Below are positions 53,766 to 64,000 of a stretch of 64,000 nt of DNA, piece by piece. Position 1 is the stretch's first letter, and every line of letters starts with the position of its first letter. Made by a program: the position numbers and the translations under genes. Below the pieces are notes generated by a model that searched no databases, had not been told where the DNA came from, and saw only the letters and a list, made by a program, of their open reading frames with translations. Origin of the DNA: Gari tellinella (lineage: Eukaryota; Mollusca; Bivalvia; Cardiida; Psammobiidae); the NCBI GenBank assembly GCA_922989275.2, contig OV277869.1, forward strand, positions 27,972,189-28,036,188, given 5' to 3'.

Positions 53766-55259
53766 TTATCGTTAGTTTCTTTGTTTACATACATACTGTT
53801 TAGTAAACAACGCCATCTGATCGTTGCACTCATGTAGAGGGTTAGAAAATAGTGTTTGAGTATCAAACAGTTTTGATAATCACGCGACGCCTTGACGCGC
53901 GGCATCTCGTCTAAATCGAAACTCTTTCCAAGGGTATTACTGCTTCGCCGTAAGCGTGTAAATAATGTTTGCATTTAACCCATATGCATTCGGCCCGTTG
54001 GCTATGACACTACTCCTAGCTGCTATAACCCCCCCCCCCTCCACCACCACCACCAAACGTGGATAAAATACCCTAAAATCTATCCATACATTCAATAATC
54101 ATCATAAAAGAACATTTCCTGAAGTTTCGTGAAATTTTAAAAAAAAATTTTTTTTTGCTAATTTATAAGTAAAATAGTAAAGGCTGCCATGAAAAAGCGC
54201 CTTGCAGAAGCAACCCTCAATTTCCCAACCCTGTCATTTTGTCAAATCTTGGACGATCTGGACAGATGATGGCTCATTGTTTACAGCAAACAGTTTTCTT
54301 TGACGATAATTTGTAAAACATTCAAAGCAATCGGCGAACACGCGCATGGGGACTCGAAGGTTGGGGAGACCCCTTCATCGGAAACCACCTGTCACGCAAA
54401 ATTTTCCCAAACAAACGACTGGTTGCCCAGTTAAACTATTATCATTCTAGCGAAACCGAGAACCAGCTTCAAAGCAGGAAATGACGCAAAAAGTCAAGCG
54501 TCTCAATTGTTCGTATTCGAATCAGGACAACTATCGCGTTAGTTGTCAACAAGTTCTATTCCAATCATCACTTGATGTTTTCCGTTGACAAAATGTTGTC
54601 AAACCATCAAATCTTTTGACCACAATTTCGATTCGAGTCGGGTCAAAATTGTTGTCATCAGTAAATCCTTCGCGCATTTGCTCCGCCCAGTTTTCGTTGA
54701 CAACAAACTCGATGATTTGAATACGACCAATGATCACAACAGAAACTTGAAAACGAAAGTTATCTAGAAATTTATTTCGTAACAGAAATGCTCATTTACC
54801 GATAATTCAAAAGGTATTTATTATATATTTCATTTTCTATTAATTACCCGTACCATGGTGTAATAATGCATGGTCGCAAATGCACTTGTTAATCGCTGAA
54901 TGACGAAAAAGTCCAAAATTTAAGGTGAACGAAGGATTTCGATATAAGGTGCCTATCGAACTTTTTATTTCTTCACTTTTGCTCGTGTCTTGCTTGGGCT
55001 GTGGGCTAAATTTCTTTGAACAGAACTGTTAAATGTAAATAATAAGCCATCATTTGTCAAAATCGCGCCAAAAATTACAAAATGACAAGGTTGGGAAGTT
55101 GATCGCTCTGAATACACATCCACCTTTTCATTGTATACATACATGATACGAAATTTTTTATTTTTTTTAAACTTCTTGAAACATTTGTTAAGGATGTTTG
55201 TTGAACATATGGATGTATTTTGACTCATTTTGAAAGATTTATGGGGGGGATAGCAGCGA
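53766..55259. other. Intergenic, no gene recognised
   Basis: A decayed family core (AATCACGCGACGCC, 53878-53905), a poly-C/CCACCA stretch (54028-54055), and a GTTGTCAAC/GTTGACAAC-rich block (54540-54720) open on both strands but without a family match. Confidence 0.35.
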
Positions 55260-55285
55260 GGGGGGGGGGGGGGGGGGGGGGGGGG
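55260..55285. repeat. Poly-G homopolymer (26 G)
   Basis: Uninterrupted G run. Length in the assembly is uncertain for such runs. The sequence directly after (55322-55370) holds the start of an ACTCGATGCTTTGAACTCGC-type element. Confidence 0.85.
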
Positions 55286-56105
55286 TCATAGCTTTTGCAC
55301 CGAAAACCTGTGATTTAACCTACAGTAGAAACTCGATGCTTTGAACTCGCTTAACTCTTTCATATCAGTGCCAATGGCGCCAAAAGGCGACTTTCCAAAC
55401 AGTGCGAATCCTGATCAGACTGTCAAAACAGCCCAAAAGCTGATTTTAATAAGAGTGCTGACGAGGCTACCAACGCGGACGATATTTGCGGTACAATGCT
55501 CCCTCCCTACAACGACCTTCCCAACAACGATTCCCTCCTTACAACGACCATTGCCGTAGTTCCCTAAACAGGACTATTATCACTGGTTAGGAACTTGGTT
55601 ACAGTGGGGCGAGGGTCCTCACGACAGGTGGTATAGGGTAATTTCGAAAAATGTTTCAGAGTCATGACCCTGTCTCGCGTGTACATGTAACACATAATCG
55701 TTATGCGAGTTTACACAGCCTCATGGCAAGGATTCTTCATAAAAAACGTGGTAAGAGCTTTTGGCTTCCTTTTAAGAAAATACTTAACGTCGCCTGCGTT
55801 AGAATTCAGGTGAATGCAGGAAATTAAAGCAAGTGATTCCCACTGCCTACATGTAGATGCATATGTTTTTGTTATAAATTGAATTTACGTAAGATATTGC
55901 AGCATTTAACACAATAAGATAAGCTATTTGCTCGTGTTTTCCTAATATTGAACCATTTTTAAAAGATACATGTCCGATTTTTAAAATTATCAGAAGTTTG
56001 GTGTTACTTATCAATGTGATGTAGAGGTTACATGTCCCTGACGGCTGTTTAATAAGTGTTACAGGTTCTTCTTTACAGTGTTACAGAGTCTTCAGGAATC
56101 TCGAA

Positions 56106-56225
56106 ATGGGCGAGATTTTGTTTGAAGACTCGAGTTTACTCGATATAAGCCTGGATATTGAAGTAGATAATAATTACAACACATGCGGCACTTCCAGCAG
56201 CAGGACTCCCGTACTAATGTCGTAA
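56106..56225 (+). CDS. Small acidic reading frame, copy 2
   Basis: 39 residues: MGEILFEDSSLLDISLDIEV, then NNYNTCGTSSSRTPVLMS. Same length as its counterpart at 39093-38974, with only a handful of changes. Confidence 0.45.
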   Translation: MGEILFEDSSLLDISLDIEVDNNYNTCGTSSSRTPVLMS

Positions 56226-56469
56226 TCGCAGAAGAAAAAGCAGTTTCTGTGTAAAGAATATCAATACATGACCAGAATTTCAGGCATTATTTAGAAGCAC
56301 AAACATACACCTAGGTATTGAATTATTCTAGAAATATTCCGGAATGATTTCTTGAATATTCATGAACACTTCTAGAAGCGTCCATTTAACGTTCGTGTTC
56401 TGCAATAATCTAGAAAGTTGATGGTTTTAGATTGCAAACGTTCTTGAACTTCTTTTGTTTCTGGGGCAA

Positions 56470-56597
56470 AGAGTTCCCTCGAATGTGACACTTGCGGAGC
56501 AGAACTCGATTTGAAAGCCTCGCTCATTGAACATGTCATAGACAAACACGGACAAAAGAATCTGGTCTTTCTTTGTGGAAGATCATTTTCATAGAGG
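56470..56597 (+). pseudogene. Zinc-finger fragment, copy 2
   Basis: SLECDTCGAELDLKASLIEH, VIDKHGQKN, then LCGRSFS and a stop (TAG at 56595-56597). The finger Cys and His positions are kept, the rest is shortened relative to copy 1. Confidence 0.4.
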
Positions 56598-58287
56598 CCG
56601 TCGTTTGGACTTCGCTAGAAAAAAGCAAGTTTACACACCCTTGAGAATTGAATATGCTCTAGTTCTTACATTACTTATTAATTTTTGTAAAGTTGGTAAT
56701 ATGCACGGATTCCAGTGTGGTTCGATCCGATTCCTGGAGGAAGATCTGAAACGTATGTTGTCTTAAACATTTAATAGACTAACAGTCATATTTACAAACA
56801 GTTAAGATTCTGGTGCGGTGCTAATTTTCTCGATGTCTCACCAGGGTCAAACTCGAAAAAGAATCTCTAAGATAGTCAAACAACTTTGATCCGATTCAGA
56901 CACAGAATTGTTCAGCTTCTCATTCGAATCTAAGCTGTTTATCTGTGCTTGTATGGGCAGGTTATTAGTTAAACTTAGAAAATTGACCAACTTATGAAAA
57001 TTTGCATTCAAACAGAGCACAAATACGGTAGTGGAAATTAGGATCAGAGTTCGCCAGTGGCAAGATATGAAACTTGCCTATTAGGATGGATTTACCGTGT
57101 AAACTATAATATCTAAATTAAAGGTGGCTTTCAGTGTTTGCATTACGTGCTATGCTTTGGTTGACAAGTCATGTAATGGACTGAGATAACCATACGATAA
57201 TTTTGCAGATTCTTTTTTTATTACTTGTACCGGTTATTTTTTGCCTTTGGAGTTGTTCTAAATGTAACATTATTTCAGTGATCGATTTTGAAATTTTGCA
57301 CGTATATATTTCTTTTTTAAGAGTTTGGTTTTCATTGTGTTAAATAAATACAGTAACAGAACCTTTGAAATTGAGTACTTTTCATTATTTTTGTATCGTA
57401 AAGTAGTGTAAACTATTTCGAAATGATTAAATACGACGATGGTTCTTTACATATGATAAAATCATATCAAGTCGGCACTAACCGAACGCAGTGCTATGTA
57501 ATAATTATAGTAAATATAATTTACAACCACTAAAAGGAAGGCTAATTGATTGTATAAAAGACAGGTGACAGCTTAAAGCATTGTAAAGGGTAAAGGGCCC
57601 TTTGCAATAAATGCACTTTAGATCCAAACTCTCTCAAACAAAACAAAAATGTCGATAAGAACCTGTAACCCTTTTTTAACCTGTCGTCAGAGAACCTGTA
57701 ACACTCTCTGTTAGACTCTGTAACCTTATGCATCACATAATAATCTAGTAAATGTCATTGATATATTATATTATTAATGCGAGTCTCTTGCATAGATAGT
57801 ATTTAAGTATTAATCTTGCCAGAAACTTTAACGAACATTAAATACAGGCGTCATTTTACAAGAATTGTTCGTTGTGTACAAAAACCTTGATTTCCACGGC
57901 GTTTAATCGACTATTTCAGCCATAAATTCCATTAAAGGAACGAAATAAGCATGAACGACGCTTGGAAAAACATCAGACTATATGGTGACAAATCAGTTTT
58001 ACAGCTATTTTGACAGTTTAGCCTTAAAATTACCTCTTTGGCGTTCACTTCAACATGACGGATTTTGCTTCACGAAAGCACTCTGAAACTTGTATAGGCA
58101 GGACTCTGATACCACCTGTCGTGAGGACCCTCGCCCAACTGTAACCAAGTTCCTACCAGTGATTATGTCAAACGCTTTTACTGCTGCAATATAGTCTGCT
58201 CAAAATTGTCGTCTGCTGTTTTTCTCAAAGTTACATAATGGACATTTCATTTTAAGTCTAAACTTTTCAATTTCACACACATATTGT

Positions 58288-58345
58288 AGAAAGCATTACC
58301 TGGTAGCTTTCGTCCGAGTACTTCGGACTTCGTCAGCCAACTGAA
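58288..58345 (-). ncRNA. Hammerhead-ribozyme-like motif of the Penelope-like element
   Basis: On the minus strand: CTGACGA (58336-58330), helix II GUCCGA/UCGGAC with loop AGUAC (58328-58312), then GAAA (58311-58308). CUGANGA - stem II - GAAA is the hammerhead core, and Penelope-like elements are known to carry hammerheads in their terminal repeats. Helices I and III and the cleavage triplet could not be drawn convincingly from what follows (GCUACCAGGUAAUGC), so activity is unproven. Confidence 0.55.
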
Positions 58346-58353
58346 TTGACTTC

Positions 58354-58805
58354 TCATTGGGGATTAACACCGCTCGAGGCCTTCGTGAGCGATGTTAATG
58401 TCGAGTCCCAGATGTGCGGGAGGTTGTATCGGCCCCCGTCCCTGTTGAGTGCCGGTTTGTGTGCCCTGATGTATACTGCTTCCTTTACCCCCCCCCCCCC
58501 CCCCCCCCCCCGTTCAAACCATGAGGGTTCGCGGTCTAGGATTGTCACTGATTCGAGAGACACACCGTGTCCTGGGCAGTATTTATGTAAATGGCGTGAT
58601 ACCTCACTTGTACTGGAGCTGGGCCGTCTATGCTCCATGAATCTCGCTTTCAAATTCCTTTCTGTCTCACCGATGTAGTCTTGTTCGCACTGATCTTCCT
58701 CATGTCCTTCGCATTTAATATGGTATATAGGGCCACATATATCCTGCTTCTTTGACTTGTCCTTTGGGTGTACTAGGATCTGTCTTAGAGTCCTGTGGGG
58801 CTTGA
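58354..58805 (-). pseudogene. Penelope-like element: GIY-YIG endonuclease part (after a frameshift)
   Basis: FKPHRTLRQILVHPKDKS, then CGPIYHIKC and CEQDYIGETERNLKARFMEH: the IYHI ... YIG pair, the Arg in KARF and the His in MEH define the GIY-YIG nuclease used by Penelope-like elements. It ends IRAHKPALNRDGGRYNLP and a stop at 58354-58356. Frame differs by one base from the reverse transcriptase upstream; the break is in GTGTG near 58803-58810. A run of 24 C (58488-58511) encodes about eight Gly in WFERG..VKEA but leaves the frame intact. Confidence 0.8.
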
Positions 58806-60716
58806 ACACACGTTTATATTATGTTTTCCAAACACCCTTCTCAAAGTTTCAGACTTCCCCTTCATGTAAGACAGGATAATGTTGCCCTTTGAGTCTTTCT
58901 TTCTGGAGTTAACAGTTTTAGTCTTGTTTTTCGACTTTGATAGTTTTGTTGCCACTTTCTGAATAGCCCATTTAGGGTAGTTGCATTTGTTAAGGGCACT
59001 GTTGACATGTTGTATTTCAGTCCCAAGATCTCTTTGGTCTGACGTCACGGTTTCGGCCCTTTGGTGTAAGGTCCGAACAACACCTAGTTTGTGCTCCTCC
59101 GGGTGTGCAGACTCAAAGTTTAAATACTGGTCGGTGTGAGTGGGCTTGCGGAAAGCCGTAGTTTTAATGGTGCCGTCAAGTTGCCTTATAGTGTTTGTGT
59201 CCAAAAATGCCAGAGATCCATTTTCTTCTGTTTCAATTGTAAATTTGATGTCTGGGTCAACACTGTTTATGTGTTCTGTGAATTCACTCACATTCTCCTT
59301 CTTTTGTTGTGTGTGCGTATCGTCTACATAACGATACAACCATCCGGGTGGGTGGGGTGCTGTAGAGAGGGCTATTGTTTCAAAATGTTCCATGTATAGA
59401 TTGCAAACAATCGGGGATACAGGGGAGCCCATAGCTGCACCATGAATCTGCAGGTAGTATGTTCCATCATATACAAAGTAAGTGCAATTTAGGCACAACT
59501 CTAATAACCTAGTCACCCGTTCTGGGGTTAGAGGTGTTCTCTTTGACAGCGTGTTGTCAGCTAACAACCTGTCTCTTATGACAGCGAGTGCCTTGTCCAC
59601 AGGTACACTGGTAAACAATGCACTCACATCATATGAGACTAAAATCTCCTCCTCCCCTACAGTCTTGTCCCTGATCACTGATGCAAAATGTTTTGTGTTT
59701 TTGACATGGTGTTCAGTCTGACCCACAAGAGGGGAGAGCACTTTTGCAAGATACTTGGCACAATTGTAGGTGATTGATCCCACGCTACTGACGATAGGAC
59801 GGAGAGGCATATTTGGTTTATGTACTTTTGGGAGTCCATAAAACTTGGGGGGAGTGTCAGTGGTGGGGTAGAGTTGTCTGCTAAGCCTAAACTCGATTTC
59901 TCCATTGTCCTTTAATTCTCTTATAAAGTCTGATAGTTCCTTCTTATATTTAGTAGTAAGATCTCTTGTCAAGACCTTATAGGTGCTGGAGTCCTGTAGC
60001 ATAGTCTTGCATTTCTCCTTATATGCGGAGCTGTCCATAACCACTGTGCACCTACCCTTGTCAGCAGGTAAGATAACGATAGATTTATCACATTGTAAGT
60101 CTTTCAAAGCTAGTCTTTCCTCTTTTGAGATGTTTGAAGGGGGCGTTCTGCCTTTCTTTAATACTCCTACAACCTCCGAACGTAGTTCGTCGGCCTCGCC
60201 TTTCTGTAGTTTCCTACACGCCGATTCGGTAGCCGTTATGATTTCCACGACTGGAACCTTATCCACAGAGATTGCAAAGTTTAAGCCCTTTTTCAGAATT
60301 GACAACTCACTGTCACCCAACTCACGGTTAGAGACATTCTTTACCCACTTATCAGTCACAGAATTATTTGTAGAACAGTTTTGCTTACCCTTTTTCGACT
60401 GCAGATTGATAAACTTCTTGATCTGTCTTTGTTTACATTCTTCATGTTCTAGCGACTGCGCATGTGTAATACAATTTTCCACTTCCGCTAAAATCACTTC
60501 CGGTAATATCTCGCGCAGTCGCTTAGCAACCTGTGATGTCCCAATATCTAACTGACCAAGTTGTCGTACTATGTCCGAAATACGTGAATTCAACAATGAT
60601 TTCTCTGCCCTTTGTAAAATCCTTTGCGCTTGTTCACTTCCACAGGAACTTTTCAATCGCAAACTTACTAGTCTAAGCTGTAGACCACTTTTATTTGCGG
60701 TGAAAGGACCATACAA
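58785..60716 (-). CDS. Penelope-like element: reverse transcriptase
   Basis: About 640 residues open from a TTG at 60716 (no ATG at the very start; the true start may be internal or upstream). Penelope-type motifs in order: SIVILPADKGRCTVVMD, PPKFYGLPKVHKPNMPLRPI, VSYDVSALFTSVPV, MGSPVSPIVCNLYME, LYRYVDDTH (YVDD at 59330-59319), SLAFLDTN. The reverse transcriptase is related to telomerase and is joined to GIY-YIG in full elements. The frame is complete up to the frameshift near 58805, so the copy is recent. The element lies between a broken family C copy and unique sequence. Confidence 0.88.
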   Translation of the reverse strand: MYGPFTANKSGLQLRLVSLRLKSSCGSEQAQRILQRAEKSLLNSRISDIVRQLGQLDIGTSQVAKRLREILPEVILAEVENCITHAQSLEHEECKQRQIKKFINLQSKKGKQNCSTNNSVTDKWVKNVSNRELGDSELSILKKGLNFAISVDKVPVVEIITATESACRKLQKGEADELRSEVVGVLKKGRTPPSNISKEERLALKDLQCDKSIVILPADKGRCTVVMDSSAYKEKCKTMLQDSSTYKVLTRDLTTKYKKELSDFIRELKDNGEIEFRLSRQLYPTTDTPPKFYGLPKVHKPNMPLRPIVSSVGSITYNCAKYLAKVLSPLVGQTEHHVKNTKHFASVIRDKTVGEEEILVSYDVSALFTSVPVDKALAVIRDRLLADNTLSKRTPLTPERVTRLLELCLNCTYFVYDGTYYLQIHGAAMGSPVSPIVCNLYMEHFETIALSTAPHPPGWLYRYVDDTHTQQKKENVSEFTEHINSVDPDIKFTIETEENGSLAFLDTNTIRQLDGTIKTTAFRKPTHTDQYLNFESAHPEEHKLGVVRTLHQRAETVTSDQRDLGTEIQHVNSALNKCNYPKWAIQKVATKLSKSKNKTKTVNSRKKDSKGNIILSYMKGKSETLRRVFGKHNINVCSSPTGL

Positions 60717-60879
60717 CCTTTTGGTACTATCTTATAGCTTATTTCCTCAGGAGGTCGGAAACAATCGTCTGACGCGTATTTAGGTAGTGATAAGGGGAGA
60801 TAATTGAGGTTAAAGTTGTCTGCCCTTGGATTTTTAAGCAACAAATGACATCCTTAATGGGCTTTTATTTCATGTGTTA
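60717..60879. other. 5' flank of the Penelope-like element
   Basis: No terminal repeat matching 58288-58345 was seen here, so either this copy lacks an upstream terminal repeat or its end is inside the frame region. Confidence 0.3.
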
Positions 60880-61600
60880 CAGATTTAAAAGTGGTATTTT
60901 GTTAGCATTTATCAATGTAGTTAACCTAAATACAAATTTTGAAAATGTTTTAGGAAAGTTTCAGACTCATTGAAATCCAAAATGGCCGCCAAAATGGCTA
61001 ATTTTAGTAACATTTCAGCTTTTCGAGCAATAACATTACTTATTTTGACTACAATTGATACTCATATGGAACAATTTTAGTTGATTCGTATTGTACATTA
61101 ACTTAGATATTATACTAGCTTTTTATTTGATGAGTTTCCTGTCATCCAGTGCTGAGATAATCCGAAATGGCCACCGTATATACCTACCTTATTAATTTCT
61201 ACTTACATAAATTTTCTTGATTGGGGCTTTCATTTCCTTTGTAAGATATTCAAAATGGTATTTCATAAGCAATTATTAAAGAAGTTTCCCCAAATACATA
61301 TTTTGAAAATGTTTTAGGATAGTTTCAGAGCTATTGTAATACAAAATGGCTACCGAATGGCTATTTTTAGTAACAATCAAGCTTTTCGATCAACTCAACT
61401 ACTTTTATTGACTGTATTTGATATTTTATAAACAATTTTAGTTGTTTCTTATTGAATATTAACTGAAAAAGTCCAGTAAGCTTTTAATTAGACTTGTTCC
61501 TGTCATCCAGTGCTGATATAATCCAAAATGGCTGCCGTTTATACCTTTTTGCTATATATTTCTACTAATATAAATTTTCTTGATTTTAAAGGTTATGCAA
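60880..61600. repeat. ~360-bp tandem repeat, two units
   Basis: CCTGTCATCCAGTGCTGA occurs at about 61138 and 61498; AAATTTTGAAAATGTTTTAGGA and CAAGCTTTTCGA-type words recur with the same 360-bp offset. Units are diverged. AAAATGGC/TGGCCGCC words are frequent but no frame is open. Confidence 0.6.
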
Positions 61601-63550
61601 ATATTTTATGTTTGTGTCTCTCCATGTCATTGTGCCAAACATAGTTCAATCTGATAAATGCTGAAGTTGGTAATGCTTTTACAGGATAATAGTCAGGCCT
61701 TTATTGACCACCATACAATTAAAATGTTTATTAGATCAATATTGATTTTGTCTGATACAGATAACTATAAGGATAGATCTGCCAATAAAGGGGATATTTC
61801 TTTCAAATGTTGAACCTATCTATTATTACTTAGTATCAAAATAAATGGATAAAATTTGTAGCCCTGTATAAAAGACTATATTTTGTTCGCGGTTGTGTAA
61901 TGTACATGTACACAAAACACATATTTGTCATTAGTTTTCGCGGGTTAGTGAAAATTGTTATTTTCAGTTGATTGTTATGTATATACATGGAGAATATTCG
62001 TCTTACATGGACGAATCATGGTTTATCAAGCAAGGCATTTAATAAGTGGTTCAAAGCCTGGGTCATTTCGGTGGTTGTTTTTTTAAAAATACGGAAACAA
62101 ATATGGGACTTATGTTAACCACTTAATGGTATAAAAAGCCCCATGAAGCTAAATACCCTTTTCACTTATTTAACGGATTCACTGAGGCGAAACTCTGATC
62201 TTAACAAAGCTATTTTTCCTTTTTTTTACAAGTGCAATGTAGATGTGGAAGTCGAGGAAGTTTGCCTTGTTCATTAACAAAACCCAGTTCTTACGTGAAG
62301 TCAAATCTTTAATGTTAAGACCTGGCACAAATGTGATTTTATCAGACGAGAGAGACGTTGTGTCTCCAAATATGTGTCCATTATTCTTCCAGTGTCATTT
62401 AATGATTCAATAGGTAACCCTTTGAGTTTATACAGCAATGGCAATGCTGTTTTGGGCCCGATGCATTCCGTTTTTGACTTCAGAGACAGTATGGCAATGT
62501 TATATTCTGCAACCGGTATGTATTATTATAACTTATCGAAATCAAAAGGTTGATCCTAGAAAAAGTATCCGGGAAAATGCGAAACAATAGAAACAATAAA
62601 GACACTATGATTATGATGATGCTCTGAGATGTGACGATAAGCGTCCTTAAAGCAAGGGATGTCATGCACCATCACAGTTGTAACACGAACTTTAAATAAA
62701 CTCTTAAAAGGAATCATAGTATTAAAGAGAAAGTAACTAAATCAGATCAAGATTCTTGGCAATCTGACCATTGAATGTTCTCAAGGATCACGTTTCTGAA
62801 ACACTAATTGACTCCGAAGGCGTTGCGATTTTAACTTTCTTTCATATAATTATGCTACATTGATGTTCTCAATGAAGGTGGTAATCCTCACAGGCTTGAA
62901 GTCTGGATGACAGGACTAGAAGGATTTTCCCGCAATTGAAGTTCGTTCAATGATCTAACAATAGTTGAACTTTTCTTTCCAAACAGACCTAATAAAAGGC
63001 AATGAAATCAAAAGCGCAAATTTTGACTACAATTCAACTGTACTGGCAATATCTTCTTTGCAATGATGAATCAAAGACCTAGAAAAAGGCCTACGGTATT
63101 AACTACCTAAACCCTTAACTGTCGAAACTCTAGTGAAGGGTCAAACTTAGCTGCAAGGTGACTCGAAGTGATTCTTAAATGAATGTGCTATACACAGGTT
63201 CAACTTCAAGTTACAGCAAATTGAAAATTATATTCTATGAGTGTATAAAGTGTGGGTTTCATATCATACCAACTAAGTGCATGTATATTTTTGCAACCAA
63301 CCATTAATAAAGTTGAACTTTAGCAACTCTGACTAGACGATTTGTCAATACATATATCTTGCTTTCTTTTACTTTAAAACATTTATAAGAGCATCTGATT
63401 GTGGGTTATACTCTTCACCATATATTCTCGCGTAACTATAGTTCATGTATATATCTTATGTTGACTTATATTACATGTACTGTATAATTATACTCTTACA
63501 TATACATGGACCATTGCTTCACTATCAGGTGCAGTGACAAGTGAAAGAAC
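61601..63550. other. No gene or repeat recognised
   Basis: A+T-rich sequence without convincing exons, hairpins or element ends. Confidence 0.4.
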
Positions 63551-63556
63551 AGCCTG

Positions 63557-63713
63557 TTTGGTCAAGACTTTTCCAGTGACACAATGTTTGCTGCAAGTCA
63601 TGGAAATATAAAAACAGGAAAGCACCTCACTATGGGTCTTGGAATCAAAAGTCTAACCTTTCTAGAAAGGTTATTAATATTCTCAACCATATGTGTCATA
63701 GCAGAAACTACAT
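63557..63713 (+). pseudogene. Fragment of a dispersed invertebrate ORF family (frameshifted)
   Basis: Reads FGQDFSSDTMFAASHGNIKT, GKHLTMGLGIKSLT; after a one-base shift near 63657 it continues SRKVINILNHMCHSRNYMGV, EELV. The pattern QD...AASNG...TPKH..L.....SLTGS.K.I.ILN..GHC.SY...EE..T is one I remember from uncharacterised, repeat-associated proteins in molluscs and cnidarians. Family assignment is from memory and uncertain. Function unknown. Confidence 0.4.
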
Positions 63714-64000
63714 GGGAGTAGAAGAACTGGTATAATGCCCAACGCCAGACCAGTTGTCAAACCAGTTGTAACAATCTATTAAACGTTGACATTTAACACT
63801 CACTTACGGTAATTCTGTAGCTTATTCAGTTTTCAGTTCTTCTACTGGCATGTGGTTTATGCGATGACTCATATGGTTCAGAATATTAATAACCTTATTA
63901 GAACCTGTCAGGATTTTAATACCAAGAATCATAGTTAGGTACTTTCCCTTTTTCCACATGACTTCCAAAATACTATCGCATGAAACAGTCTTGGCCAAAT
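63714..64000. other. No feature recognised
   Basis: Right edge of the window; no exon or repeat signature seen. Confidence 0.3.

Larger units (their letters stand above)
55581..58161. mobile_element. 2.58-kb transposon with ~50-bp terminal inverted repeats, copy 2
   Basis: Starts CACTGGTTAGGAACTTGG and ends CCAAGTTCCTACCAGTG. ATTAT flanks both ends (55576-55580, 58162-58166) and is single in uninterrupted family C copies, so a 5-bp target duplication is likely. The interior parallels copy 1 in inverse, including the CGTCACATAA..TCTAGTAAAT stretch, the GTTACAGGTTCT repeats, the small acidic frame (56106-56225) and the finger fragment. Superfamily not assigned; no transposase domain recognised. 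Confidence 0.8.
55492..58250. mobile_element. Family C MITE split by the 2.58-kb transposon
   Basis: C left part (CAATGCTCCCTCCCTACAACG, 55492-55580) continues after the insertion with ATTATGTCAAACGCTTTTAC (58162) up to ACATAATGGACATTT near 58247. The intact order is seen in the copy at 6861 (GGACAATTATGTCTAACG), which proves the insertion point. The C right half is missing, replaced by the Penelope-like element. Confidence 0.65.

Noticed and set aside
58346..58678. Plus-strand frame through the poly-C run
   Set aside because: Antisense of the GIY-YIG nuclease; the proline run is just the C homopolymer.
59983..60555. 190-residue plus-strand frame opposite the Penelope reverse transcriptase
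   Set aside because: Antisense shadow; composition rich in Ser/Cys/Phe without any motif.
60717..60800. CTGAGGA near the 5' side of the Penelope element, considered as a second hammerhead
   Set aside because: No stem II or GAAA follows it.

Overview
This window is animal DNA, most probably from a bivalve mollusc. The genes are broken into short exons with GT/AG introns. The gene products (EXOG nuclease, a MINPP-type inositol-phosphate phosphatase, an alpha-1,3-fucosyltransferase) are metazoan. The intergenic and intronic space is packed with short hairpin transposons and with the 'GCTCACCTG ... CAGGTGAGC' repeats typical of clam genomes. The bivalve assignment is inference from repeat style, not from a marker gene.

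Host genes. (1) EXOG lies on the minus strand from 22394 to 50. Five coding exons (22394-22214, 17603-17436, 7764-7625, 5054-4863, 481-50) join in phase into a 370-residue mitochondrial endo/exonuclease with its catalytic residues present. (2) A MINPP1-like histidine phosphatase lies on the minus strand. Four exons are seen (48659-48278, 41491-41370, 40171-40053, 36845-36335); the 5' exon with the RHGxRxP motif is not found. (3) A GT10 alpha-1,3-fucosyltransferase lies on the plus strand as one large catalytic exon, 51932-53020.

Mobile DNA dominates. The most striking element is an 8.88-kb foldback-type transposon (22457-31334). It has a 9-bp target duplication (ATGAAACAC), near-identical long terminal inverted repeats built from subterminal tandem repeats, and one multi-exon gene. 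That gene encodes an SGNH-hydrolase-like domain followed by a SWIM-type CxC/CxH finger, a Ulp1/C48 cysteine protease and a PHD finger. The element sits 53 bp upstream of the EXOG start codon. Other elements are a near-complete non-LTR retrotransposon (8607-12212, 6-bp duplication TCATTG) inside a nest of at least four insertion layers (about 8020-14850), a 5'-truncated jockey-like reverse transcriptase (31597-32734), a Penelope-like element with reverse transcriptase, GIY-YIG nuclease and a hammerhead-like motif (about 58260-60716), and two inverted copies of a 2.6-2.7-kb element with about 50-bp terminal inverted repeats and shared small reading frames (36901-39605 and 55581-58161). There are also two hAT-like elements with 8-bp duplications (18653-21665, 46551-47204).

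The short elements fall into families named here: A (TTAA-flanked, GCAGGCTGAAAGTAAAGCAG hairpin), B (TTAA-flanked, GAGGGCTCC hairpin), C (TA-flanked, CTCCCTCCCTACAACGAC ends), D (TA-flanked, CAGTGGAGAATCTG ends), F (hairpin-ended, 320-bp internal units), J (CAGGGCTG ends), and smaller palindromes. Families B, C and D have different ends and target sites, yet all carry the same type of central hairpin beginning AAACAG and containing GATCAGA. No rRNA gene, intact tRNA gene or CRISPR array was seen. The last 3 kb (61600-64000) holds almost nothing recognisable.
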